Below the pieces are notes generated by a model. That model made no database searches and had not been told where the DNA came from. It worked only from the letters and a program-made list of their open reading frames with translations. Made by a program: the position numbers and the translations under genes. Of a DNA stretch of 28,387 bases, positions 5,410 through 10,643 are shown one piece after another (the stretch's first letter is position 1; every line of letters starts with the position of its first letter). The stretch comes from a virus, in IMG/VR virus record IMGVR_UViG_3300042882_000671, positions 1 to 28,387 of that record; one strand, written 5' to 3'.

Positions 5410-6424
5410 CCCACCAAGCCTGCCAATCGGCCATGGCCGCCGGCACAGAGTAAACCCGCTGCACCATAGCTGACGAAGTGTGGCCCATCTGGTAGGCAGT
5501 GAGCCCCGCATTCTTGGCCCTGCCAAGGTGGTAGGTGGCGAAGGAGTGCCGCAGGCAGTTATCCGGCCACTCTGGCAGCACCGGAGAACAAGCCTGGCGG
5601 CGATGGGTGTGCAACGTCTCGGCAGCCACAGGAATGATCTTGCCCTTCTGCTCGGCAAGCCACTCTTTGCGCCGAGTCAGCGGCTCGGTGAAATCGACAA
5701 TGCGCTGGTCAAAGCCGCCCGAGTCCTTCATCGCCCCTGGCGGGACGTGGATCTGGCCCGATTTAGTATTTACGTGGCTCCAATCCATCCGCGCCACTTC
5801 CTCGGTGCGGAGGCCGGCGAACCCGCCGAGCAGGAGCAAGGCCCGCACATGGTCGGGCAACTCGAGGTCGAGCAGGGCTTTCATTTGCCCTGGCGTTAGA
5901 ATCGCCCGCGCTGGCTTAGTCTTTGGCGCAGGAACCCCACCCATCGGATCGTCAGCAATCAATCTGTTGCTCTTGAGGTAGGCAAAAAACATTCTGGCAT
6001 AGCGATAATACATCGCCTGAGTGTTGCCGTTGATGCTGCGGGCCTTGATCCACTTACGGATTGCGGCCGGCTCAATGTCATTGGCAAAGCCGCGAAAGGC
6101 GGCAGGGAAAGCGCGCTGAAAAATCTCCAGCTTCTGCCGGTGGCTTTTGCTTTGCGGGTCGGCTTCGTTAACAAACATCCGCACGGCAGCCGCCACGGTC
6201 AGTCCGCTTTTGTCTGCCGAAAGCGAGTCCGCGCCCTTGGCATTAACTTGAGCGGTCAGCTTGGCCCCCTCCACCCAGGCCAATTCTTCCGTTGGAAAAA
6301 ACTTTCTGATACGCTTTCCATGCGCGTGGAAATCACACACCCAAGGGCTATCGGCTCGGGTAGCGTCCTTCCGCACTCGGAATCGCACGGGGTTATTGTT
6401 GCGAGAAAATGCCATAAGTGCCAC
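5402..6424 (-). CDS. int: Tyrosine recombinase (phage integrase)
   Basis: Catalyses attP x attB recombination into the tRNA-Ser gene. Numbered from GTG 6424 (340 residues), the catalytic set is Arg206 in GFAGLRTEEVARMDW, Lys233 in GAMKDSGG, Arg292 in NCLRHSFATYHL, His315 in MGHTSSAM and the nucleophile Tyr325 in RVYSVP. The usual first His of the H-x-x-R box is Asn. Residues ~10-60 form the arm-binding part (RFRVRKDA ... RIRKFFPTEELAW) and ~75-160 the core-binding SAM-like domain. The start GTG 6424 is chosen because GGAG lies 7 nt upstream. ATG 6415 is the alternative. A longer frame from GTG 6481 would begin inside the terminator hairpin and is unlikely. The attP core is about 105 bp upstream. 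Confidence 0.9.
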   Translation of the reverse strand: MALMAFSRNNNPVRFRVRKDATRADSPWVCDFHAHGKRIRKFFPTEELAWVEGAKLTAQVNAKGADSLSADKSGLTVAAAVRMFVNEADPQSKSHRQKLEIFQRAFPAAFRGFANDIEPAAIRKWIKARSINGNTQAMYYRYARMFFAYLKSNRLIADDPMGGVPAPKTKPARAILTPGQMKALLDLELPDHVRALLLLGGFAGLRTEEVARMDWSHVNTKSGQIHVPPGAMKDSGGFDQRIVDFTEPLTRRKEWLAEQKGKIIPVAAETLHTHRRQACSPVLPEWPDNCLRHSFATYHLGRAKNAGLTAYQMGHTSSAMVQRVYSVPAAMADWQAWWAI

Positions 6425-6457
6425 AACCCTTCTCCATGCTTGCAACTTTGGCAAATT

Positions 6458-6517
6458 AAAAGCCGCGACAAGCCAAGACACTTGAGCGGCGTAAGTGTCT
6501 TAGCGTGCGCGGCTTTT
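6458..6517 (-). terminator. Long double-arm hairpin terminator between attP and integrase
   Basis: Outer arms 6458-6467 and 6508-6517 are a perfect 10-bp inverted repeat (AAAAGCCGCG/CGCGGCTTTT); inner arms 6475-6483 and 6493-6501 are a perfect 9-bp repeat (AAGACACTT/AAGTGTCTT) with a 9-nt loop. Read on the minus strand the stem ends in CGCGGC followed by TTTTAATTT, a Rho-independent terminator; plus-strand reading also gives TTTT. It lies 11 bp behind the 3' end of the tRNA half, so after integration it would end transcription of the rebuilt tRNA gene and shield int. Confidence 0.75.
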
Positions 6518-6528
6518 ACAGAGAAAAA

Positions 6529-6586
6529 TGGCGGAAGGGGTGGGATTCGAACCCACGGTTGGTTTAACCCAACGCTCGATTTCGAG
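6529..6586 (-). other. attP: attP core: 3' half of tRNA-Ser(CGA), from anticodon loop to CCA
   Basis: On the minus strand the segment reads anticodon loop CTCGAAA (anticodon CGA), the 3' anticodon-stem strand TCGAG, a serine-type long variable arm (GTTGG-GTTAAA-CCAAC), the T arm GTGGG-TTCGAAT-CCCAC, the acceptor strand CCCTTCC, discriminator G and CCA. The 5' half is absent: beyond position 6587 the sequence does not pair with the anticodon stem and no GGAAGGG acceptor strand is found. This is the classical integrase target within tRNA genes, where the phage copy restores the gene after integration. Phage genes lie on both sides, so this is attP rather than attL or attR. Confidence 0.85.
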
Positions 6587-6673
6587 GTGAATGCCGCATA
6601 CTGTGGCTGAACGCTTTACAAAAGCTGTGCCAACGATTGCCACTAATTGCATAAAATGGCTATGACAGCCTCT

Positions 6674-6693
6674 TTGACACTCGCCGCCGCATC
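6674..6693 (+). promoter_or_regulatory. TTGACA box, 14 nt before GTG 6694
   Basis: TTGACA at 6674-6679 followed by a GC-rich 14-nt spacer and the GTG start of the metallophosphoesterase. It is the only plus-strand member found and matches the minus-strand late-gene boxes in hexamer and spacing, which also supports the GTG start. Confidence 0.6.
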
Positions 6694-7434
6694 GTGGCGT
6701 CGATCACCCGCAAATGGAAGAAATGGGTCGGCGTTTCTTGTAGTCACGGCTCCGACATAGACCCCAAGGCCCGCGAAGCGTTCCTGACCTTCTTGGACCG
6801 CTACAAGCCCGAGCAGCGCATTCACCTTGGCGATGCAATCGACCTCGCCTGTCTGCGCGCTGGAGCTCGCCGTGATCCTGATGACCCCGACCGCGCCGAG
6901 TCTTTGATGGACGATCTGCTCGCCGGGCTTTCGTTCCTGCACGAGATGCGGCCCACCATGTATTTCCACGGCAACCACGAGGCCCGCGCCGTTTCCCTTG
7001 CCCACAGCGCCAACCAGGTCGTGGCCTATGCCGCCGGCGCGGTTATGGCAAAGATCCACGACAACCTAGCCAAATACAAAACCGAGATCATCCCCTATCG
7101 CGGCATGGCCCGCGACTCGGTGCGCTACCTTGGTGGCACAGCCTTTTTACACGGATCTTTGTTCAACGTCAGCGCCACACGCGACACAGCGGAGACGGTC
7201 GGCGCGCATTGTTGCTTCGGTCACACACATCGCGTGGCAATGGAGTCAGCTAGGACGCACGCTGACGCTATTGGCTACAACATCGGCTGCCTGGCTCGCT
7301 TGGACATGGAGTATGCCGCAGGCCGCCGGCAGACCTTGGCTTGGCGACATGGCTTCGCCTACGGCGAATACTGCGACAGCGCCTGCACGGTGAACATGGT
7401 CACGCTTTCTCCTCATTACCGCCTGCCGCTATGA
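6694..7434 (+). CDS. Calcineurin-like metallophosphoesterase
   Basis: A 246-residue protein of the metallo-dependent phosphatase fold. Metal-binding motifs in order are: residues 13-19 GVSCSHG (the D-x-H position reads C-x-H), G46-D47 in HLGDAID, G93-N94-H95-E96 in FHGNHEAR, His153 in FLHGS, and G176-H-T-H179. The replacement of the first Asp by Cys16 is notable, although similar phage proteins carry a C-S-H-G motif, so it may be a subfamily trait. The start is GTG 6694: an in-frame stop lies at 6652, no ATG intervenes, and a TTGACA box sits 14 nt upstream. It may hydrolyse phosphoester or cyclic-nucleotide substrates; a role in lysogenic conversion or counter-defence is speculation. First gene of a four-gene operon that ends at a terminator. 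Confidence 0.8.
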   Translation: MASITRKWKKWVGVSCSHGSDIDPKAREAFLTFLDRYKPEQRIHLGDAIDLACLRAGARRDPDDPDRAESLMDDLLAGLSFLHEMRPTMYFHGNHEARAVSLAHSANQVVAYAAGAVMAKIHDNLAKYKTEIIPYRGMARDSVRYLGGTAFLHGSLFNVSATRDTAETVGAHCCFGHTHRVAMESARTHADAIGYNIGCLARLDMEYAAGRRQTLAWRHGFAYGEYCDSACTVNMVTLSPHYRLPL

Positions 7435-7700
7435 GTCACAAAAAGTCAGCAAGGATTGTGACGCCCGACCCAGACTTGGCAAGGTGGTGCGAAGCCCTAG
7501 CCGCTGGCTCTGTGGTGGCCGAGGTTGTCCCGCCCGGCTGGTTCACTTGCAAGGAACTATCAAAGGCCCGAGGGCGTAGCGAATGCAGCACCTCAACCTC
7601 CTTGGCGCGGATGGTCGAAGCGGGCCTAGCCGAGAAGCGCAGCTTCACGATCAAGTTGGCCGCGCAGACCCGACCCGTCCCGCACTACCGCCTCAAATAG
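7431..7700 (+). CDS. Small winged-helix-like protein
   Basis: An 89-residue protein starting at ATG 7431, overlapping the phosphoesterase stop by 4 bp (ATGA). The middle (PPGWFTCKELSKARGRSECS then TSTSLARMVEAGLAEKRSF) has the arrangement of a short winged helix: an L-x-x-x-x-G-R-S turn, then a recognition helix and a basic wing ending PVPHYRLK. It is probably a DNA-binding or adaptor protein; I do not recognise a named family. It is translationally coupled with the phosphoesterase. Confidence 0.6.
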   Translation: MSHKKSARIVTPDPDLARWCEALAAGSVVAEVVPPGWFTCKELSKARGRSECSTSTSLARMVEAGLAEKRSFTIKLAAQTRPVPHYRLK

Positions 7701-7701
7701 T

Positions 7702-8046
7702 ATGGCAAAGCCCGCCAGCACCCCGCTTAAGCGCAGGAAAGGGCCGCCCTCGATGCGCTTTAAGTTTGACGGCGAGTGGTGGACGGTCAAGGTGCAGCGC
7801 CCGCCCAGCAAAGAGCTTTGCGAAGGGATGGCGCATTACCGCCGGCGCACCGTTTACCTCCATCCCAAGGCCGTTGCTGGCAACTTGCTCGGCATCTGCG
7901 CCCACGAACTCGCGCACGTCACCATGCCGTGCGTGGCCGAGGAGAACGTGCGCGATCACGAACGTCTGGTGTCTGTCGTGGTTCGGTGGGCGGCAAGTCT
8001 CAATGATGGCAAGGTGACCATTGGGCAGCACCGGGCAGACAGATGA
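7702..8046 (+). CDS. HExxH putative zinc metallopeptidase-like phage protein
   Basis: A 114-residue protein with ICAHELAHVTMPCVAEENVR: His68-Glu69-x-x-His72 is the zinc-binding HExxH motif and Glu80 or Glu81 the likely third ligand. The upstream part forms strands (FDGEWWTVKVQRPP ... RRTVYLHP) like those of short phage HExxH proteins annotated as SprT- or minigluzincin-like. No zinc-ribbon is present. The substrate is unknown. It starts 1 nt after the stop of the wHTH gene and its own stop overlaps the next start by 4 bp. Confidence 0.65.
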   Translation: MAKPASTPLKRRKGPPSMRFKFDGEWWTVKVQRPPSKELCEGMAHYRRRTVYLHPKAVAGNLLGICAHELAHVTMPCVAEENVRDHERLVSVVVRWAASLNDGKVTIGQHRADR

Positions 8047-8189
8047 CGTTCTGGCCGCTCTTGATCTGCACCGGCCTCTATGTCCTGACGGCGGTTGGCT
8101 TTCTCCGCGACGGCAACGGGCCTATGGCCGTGGCTTTTGGCGGCTATGCCCTGGCTAATGTGGGCTTCCTTTGGCTGACTTGGCGCTAA
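8043..8189 (+). CDS. Small two-helix membrane protein, 48 residues
   Basis: The frame starts at ATG 8043, overlapping the stop of the HExxH gene (ATGA), and ends at TAA 8187-8189, 1 bp before a terminator hairpin. It encodes two transmembrane helices (FWPLLICTGLYVLTAVGFL and PMAVAFGGYALANVGFLWL) joined by a short RDGNG loop. It may be a membrane-located moron function or a holin-like protein, but it stands apart from the lysis genes and lacks other marks. It is the last gene of the rightward operon. Confidence 0.6.
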   Translation: MTFWPLLICTGLYVLTAVGFLRDGNGPMAVAFGGYALANVGFLWLTWR

Positions 8190-8190
8190 T

Positions 8191-8213
8191 CCCATCATTT
8201 CGATGGGTTTAAT
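8191..8213 (+). terminator. Rho-independent terminator of the rightward operon
   Basis: Perfect 6-bp stem CCCATC/GATGGG (8191-8196 and 8202-8207) with a 5-nt loop ATTTC, followed by TTTAATCTT. It starts directly after the TAA of the last gene. Confidence 0.75.
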
Positions 8214-8491
8214 CTTAAGCGCGTAAACCAAGCGAGCCTCGATTTGCATACACCGGGGTAAACGTAAAGTCGGGTTGCGTATACTGCACCACACATTTTG
8301 TCACACAAACCGCATACACTTGTGCAGAAGTGTGGCCTTTTCTATCCACATCGTCTGCAACGTGCATACGAATGACGGTTTTTTCGACACATCCCGGCAA
8401 CGTGTCGATGGCGTCGACCTAGGGGGCCGAGGTCAGGGGATTACCCCACAAAGAGCGACACGGTTTGTCTTTCCGCTGCTCACCCCCGGCA
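8211..8491. other. Convergent intergenic region, about 280 bp, with repeated GCATAC words
   Basis: No convincing gene is seen. The word GCATAC or its variant GCGTATAC occurs at 8246, 8277, 8312 and 8364, three of these next to CTGCA/TGCAG words. Further right are dyads: CGACAC/GTGTCG (8385-8390 and 8402-8407), GACCT/AGGTC (8416-8420 and 8430-8434) and GGGG-ATTA-CCCC (8436-8447). None has a T-run on the correct side for a terminator of the leftward late operon that ends at 8492. It may hold regulatory sites or a small RNA. Confidence 0.4.
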
Positions 8492-9109
8492 TTAAATTAG
8501 CTGCTTGCCCAAGTAGTCCTTAAAACGCGCCAGTTCCTTCGGGTTCAGATCGTCTTTGCGCCCTGGGCTGACAGTGCGGTGATCGGTCACGTCGGCAAGC
8601 GTGAGTCCGTAGCGTTTCATCAGCGGCATCAGATATTCCGCCATGCTGGCCATCTCGGGTTCACCAAGTTGGCGGGTGTTGGTGTCGCCTTCAAAGGCCG
8701 CACCAATGGCCCAGCTATTCAGATCCCGCTTCCCACGCCAGGACGAAACGCCCGCGTGCCAGGTGCGCTCATCAGGATCGGCCAGCACCGTCCTTCGCCC
8801 GTCCTTGGCCACAATGGCGTGGTAGCTGACTCGGCTTGATGGGTCCATGCACCACGCCACTGATCCAGCATAGCTGCCAGACGTGTGGTGCAGGACAATG
8901 GCCTGCGGCTTAATGCGCCTGCCCGACGAGACGTTCGGCGTGTTAAGCAGCTTTTCTTTGAACCTTGGGCTTGTCGCCTTTGCTTGCTTTGTTGTGCTCG
9001 GCCCGGTCGTGGAGGATGCGCTGGATGGCGATGACGATTTCTGCGAGGTCGGTGCTGGGCCATTTTGCGAGGCCCCGAATAAAGCTCTTAACCATTGGAT
9101 CAGTTTCAC
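8492..9109 (-). CDS. Endolysin: N-acetylmuramoyl-L-alanine amidase (Amidase_2)
   Basis: Cleaves the amide bond between muramic acid and the peptide stem. Of 205 residues, ~65-200 are the amidase domain: IVLHHTSGS (His74/His75), SYHAIVAKDG, TWHAGVSSWRGKRDLNSWAI and TDHRTVSPGRKDDLNP (His177, Lys185, Asp187), the standard order of zinc and catalytic residues. The first ~12 residues are amphipathic (KLIQWLRALFG), and ~15-48 form a Ser/Thr/Pro-rich linker. No signal peptide is visible, so release would need a holin. The start at GTG 9109 overlaps the lipoprotein stop (GTGA). No other ATG, GTG or TTG in this frame lies before the domain, so the linker must be translated unless a rare codon is used. 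It is the last gene of the late operon. Confidence 0.85.
   Translation of the reverse strand: MKLIQWLRALFGASQNGPAPTSQKSSSPSSASSTTGPSTTKQAKATSPRFKEKLLNTPNVSSGRRIKPQAIVLHHTSGSYAGSVAWCMDPSSRVSYHAIVAKDGRRTVLADPDERTWHAGVSSWRGKRDLNSWAIGAAFEGDTNTRQLGEPEMASMAEYLMPLMKRYGLTLADVTDHRTVSPGRKDDLNPKELARFKDYLGKQLI
8943..9095 (-). CDS. Possible 50-residue gene nested in the endolysin linker (other frame)
   Basis: In another frame, ATG 9095-9093 to TAA 8943 encodes a chain with a normal composition: MVKSFIRGLAKWPSTDLAEI, then VIAIQRILHDRAEHNKAS and a basic tail. The helix is amphipathic. In contrast, the endolysin frame over the same DNA is low-complexity Ser/Thr/Pro, as if its sequence were set by the nested frame. 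Overlapping genes are common in lysis cassettes (spanins nested in one another). No clear ribosome site is seen, so translation is uncertain. Confidence 0.35.
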   Translation of the reverse strand: MVKSFIRGLAKWPSTDLAEIVIAIQRILHDRAEHNKASKGDKPKVQRKAA

Positions 9110-9246
9110 TTCTTAAGTCCAGGCTCAAGCGGCTTTTCGATCTGTAGAAAGAACTGCTTGGCCTCGATGTTGTAGCCAGCACCGAGCTTCATGCCCGCGC
9201 AGCCGGTGAGGGCCAGCGCGACCAGCGCCAAAAGGATAGCCCGCAC
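9106..9246 (-). CDS. Small lipoprotein of the lysis cassette (outer-spanin candidate)
   Basis: A 46-residue protein starting at GTG 9246, which overlaps the stop of the holin-like gene (TAGTG). The N-terminus is a signal peptide with lipobox L-T-G-C (RAILLALVALALTGCAG; Cys16 would be lipidated), leaving a mature part of about 30 residues ending EKPLEPGLKK. Its position between a holin-like gene and the endolysin suggests an o-spanin or another lysis lipoprotein. No matching inner-membrane spanin is evident unless the adjacent small membrane protein serves. An outer-membrane lipoprotein fits a Gram-negative type host. Confidence 0.7.
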   Translation of the reverse strand: MRAILLALVALALTGCAGMKLGAGYNIEAKQFFLQIEKPLEPGLKK

Positions 9247-9413
9247 TATTTCGACTCCCGGCGAAAGACCTCAAAGACGCCGACCAAGGCCATGACGGCA
9301 GCGGCAATGGCGGAAAACTGCTCGGGGTCAATAGCCAGACCGACGGCAGACGCGAGGGCCAACAGGCCGGAGTAGGTCGACTTCTCTTTAAGTCTTGAAA
9401 CAAGGTAGTCCAT
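9246..9413 (-). CDS. Holin-like small membrane protein, 55 residues
   Basis: It starts at ATG 9413 and ends at TAG 9246. A basic N-terminus (MDYLVSRLKEKS) precedes one or two hydrophobic segments (TYSGLLALASAVGLAI and FSAIAAAVMALVGVFEVF) separated by DPEQ, and a charged end RRESK. This layout is common for phage holins and holin-like proteins situated before the endolysin. A TTGACA box with a 14-nt spacer precedes the start. The other holin candidate is 10105-10299; which one sets lysis timing is not clear. Confidence 0.7.
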   Translation of the reverse strand: MDYLVSRLKEKSTYSGLLALASAVGLAIDPEQFSAIAAAVMALVGVFEVFRRESK

Positions 9414-9433
9414 AGCCCCGGCAGGGGTGTCAA
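9414..9433 (-). promoter_or_regulatory. TTGACA box, 14 nt before ATG 9413
   Basis: TTGACA lies at 9433-9428 on the minus strand. The 14-nt spacer contains a perfect small hairpin CCCC-TGCC-GGGG between hexamer and start codon. Confidence 0.6.
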
Positions 9434-9443
9434 AGGCGACCGA

Positions 9444-9478
9444 TATCCTGCTAAAATGGCAGACAAAATAGCAGGATA
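9444..9478. repeat. Perfect 10-bp inverted repeat before the lysis genes
   Basis: Arms TATCCTGCTA (9444-9453) and TAGCAGGATA (9469-9478) with a 15-nt A-rich loop, in the 125-bp gap between the tail-associated genes and the holin-like gene. No T-run follows, so it is probably an operator, a processing site or an mRNA structure rather than a terminator. The rest of the gap shows nothing else recognisable apart from the TTGACA box at 9428. Confidence 0.5.
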
Positions 9479-9538
9479 AGCCCCCTACCCAGCGGAATGT
9501 TCGGGTATCACGTTCGCTATTTTTGAACCGCGAATGCG

Positions 9539-9751
9539 CTAAAGCCTAGTGGTGGTCAGCATCCCGTCATCGTCCACGCTCAAGGCAAACTCGGCCCCGG
9601 TGGCCGTGCGTAGTGTGACCGAGGTGACACCATTAGCCAGGACCGCAGACGCCCCTTGCGGCCCTGTTGCGCCGATCTCCAAGACGCTCGCCTGGCCAAC
9701 CTCCAAGATGAGTGTTGCCGTGGACGCCTCGATGACGAGTTCAGCCGCCAT
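9539..9751 (-). CDS. Small phage structural protein, 70 residues
   Basis: The chain starts MAAELVIEASTATLILEVGQ and ends SVDDDGMLTTTRL. The ending resembles that of the larger protein 13714-14241 (TVDNDGILTATK), so both share a C-terminal beta-hairpin module, perhaps an oligomerisation or docking tip. It also contains GATGPQGAS, a short collagen-like or fibre-type stretch. It is coupled closely with the preceding gene (4-nt gap). AAGG lies 7 nt upstream of the ATG. Probably a tail-tip or fibre accessory; no family name is certain. Confidence 0.55.
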   Translation of the reverse strand: MAAELVIEASTATLILEVGQASVLEIGATGPQGASAVLANGVTSVTLRTATGAEFALSVDDDGMLTTTRL

Positions 9752-9755
9752 GACG

Positions 9756-10103
9756 TTACCTTGTGACGTTGCGCGAAATGGTGGCCACGCCTTGCAGGAG
9801 GCGCGTGACGATGCCCGAGCCGCTCACCAGTTCCAGATCGTAGACCCCACGTCCCGAGGTCAGGGCGGCGGTGTCTGTTGCGCTGATGGTCAAGCTGATC
9901 GTCCCGGCGGCCCCGCCTAGGGCAATGCGGCTGTTTGCCGTGGTCAATTCGACTAGGGTGCTTGCGGACTCTAAGGTGGCCCGCACTTGCATCCGCGCCG
10001 TGTAGCCGGTGAGGTTAATTGCTACGCCCGATTCCTTGTAGGTGATCAGTTGCGAGTATGTCGCGCCCTGCTCGATCAAGATGTCGTAGGTAGTCGCGGC
10101 CAT
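9756..10103 (-). CDS. BppU-like beta-rich virion protein
   Basis: A 115-residue protein with the well-known phage pattern Y-D-I-L-I-E-Q-G-A-T-Y ... I-N-L-T-G-Y-T-A-R-M-Q-V-R ... L-T-T-A-N-S-R-I-x-L-G ... I-S-L-T-I-S-A-T-D-T ... V-Y-D-L-E-L-V ... V-T-R-L-L-Q-G-V-A-T-I-S. These small beta-sandwich proteins are similar to the N-terminal domain of baseplate upper proteins (BppU) and are found near tail-fibre or lysis genes in many phages. Translation start ATG 10103 has GGAAG 9 nt upstream. The role is likely as an adaptor or assembly factor for host-binding parts. Confidence 0.65.
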   Translation of the reverse strand: MAATTYDILIEQGATYSQLITYKESGVAINLTGYTARMQVRATLESASTLVELTTANSRIALGGAAGTISLTISATDTAALTSGRGVYDLELVSGSGIVTRLLQGVATISRNVTR

Positions 10104-10104
10104 A

Positions 10105-10299
10105 TTATTTCTTCCTTACGAAGTCGCGCCAGACACTCATCAAAGTGACGATGCCAATGGCGAGGCCGAGCACCAGCCCGCCAATCCTCAAATACAACTC
10201 AAACTGGCTCAAAAACGACATTGCCACGCTGCCCCCGGTGGCCAGCGTGCCGAGTGCGCCGCGTTCGACTGTCGAAAGGTGTTCGTGCAGGTAACTCAC
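10105..10299 (-). CDS. Holin-like membrane protein, 64 residues
   Basis: It starts at GTG 10299, overlapping the upstream stop (GTGA). After a charged N-terminus (SYLHEHLSTVERG) there is a weak hydrophobic helix (GTLATGGSVAMSFLSQF) and a strong one (LRIGGLVLGLAIGIVTLMSV), ending WRDFVRKK. This is the format of small phage holins with one or two membrane helices. It could pair with 9246-9413 as holin and antiholin or pinholin. The assignment is by layout and location. Confidence 0.6.
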   Translation of the reverse strand: MSYLHEHLSTVERGALGTLATGGSVAMSFLSQFELYLRIGGLVLGLAIGIVTLMSVWRDFVRKK

Positions 10300-10643
10300 G
10301 GCATGACCTCCGGTTCCGGCGTGAGCGCAGCCAGTTGCTCCTCCGTAAGCTGCTCCACGCCCTCGATCCCGCCAGCATCAAAAGCAGCGGCGAGGTCGGC
10401 TTGCCAGAGGCAAGTATAGGCTACTCGGCCATCTGTAAGCGGTTGGCCGACAATATTGCCTCGCTCCATGCTCGCCGCATACATGCTGGTCTTCTCCGCG
10501 TCATTCCAAAATGCCCCAATGGTGCGCGTGCTGCCGCTGCCGTAGGATAGGTCTTCGCCGTATTGGGCATTGAGCGCAGGGAACAGGGTGGCCACGGCTT
10601 CGGGAGCTACGGCAATGGTGCGTTGGGTTAGTTCGTAGCTCAT
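10296..10643 (-). CDS. Hypothetical tail-associated protein, 115 residues
   Basis: The protein begins MSYELTQRTIAVAPEAVATL and includes YGEDLSYGSGSTRTIGAFWN and GRVAYTCLWQADLAAAFDAG, then the acidic ending LTEEQLAALTPEPEVMP. Both ends are linked to neighbours by 4-bp overlaps. I do not recognise a family. Because it lies directly behind the LamG-type protein, it may be a fibre chaperone or a short accessory of host recognition. Confidence 0.55.
   Translation of the reverse strand: MSYELTQRTIAVAPEAVATLFPALNAQYGEDLSYGSGSTRTIGAFWNDAEKTSMYAASMERGNIVGQPLTDGRVAYTCLWQADLAAAFDAGGIEGVEQLTEEQLAALTPEPEVMP

Noticed and set aside
6425-6481. GTG 6481 as the integrase start
   Set aside because: It lies within the inner arm of the terminator hairpin and adds 19 residues without similarity to integrases; GTG 6424 has GGAG at good spacing.
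6529-6660. A complete tRNA-Ser gene
   Set aside because: The 5' acceptor strand, D arm and 5' anticodon-stem strand are absent upstream of the anticodon loop, so only the 3' half is present.
8215-8400. 61-codon frame on the minus strand in the convergent gap
   Set aside because: No ribosome site, no recognisable motif, and the codons follow the repeated GCATAC words; more likely a chance frame over regulatory DNA.
8385-8407. CGACAC/GTGTCG hairpin next to six Ts as a terminator for the late operon
   Set aside because: The T-run lies before the hairpin on the plus strand; on the minus strand the hairpin is followed by A residues, so it cannot work as a standard Rho-independent terminator in either direction.
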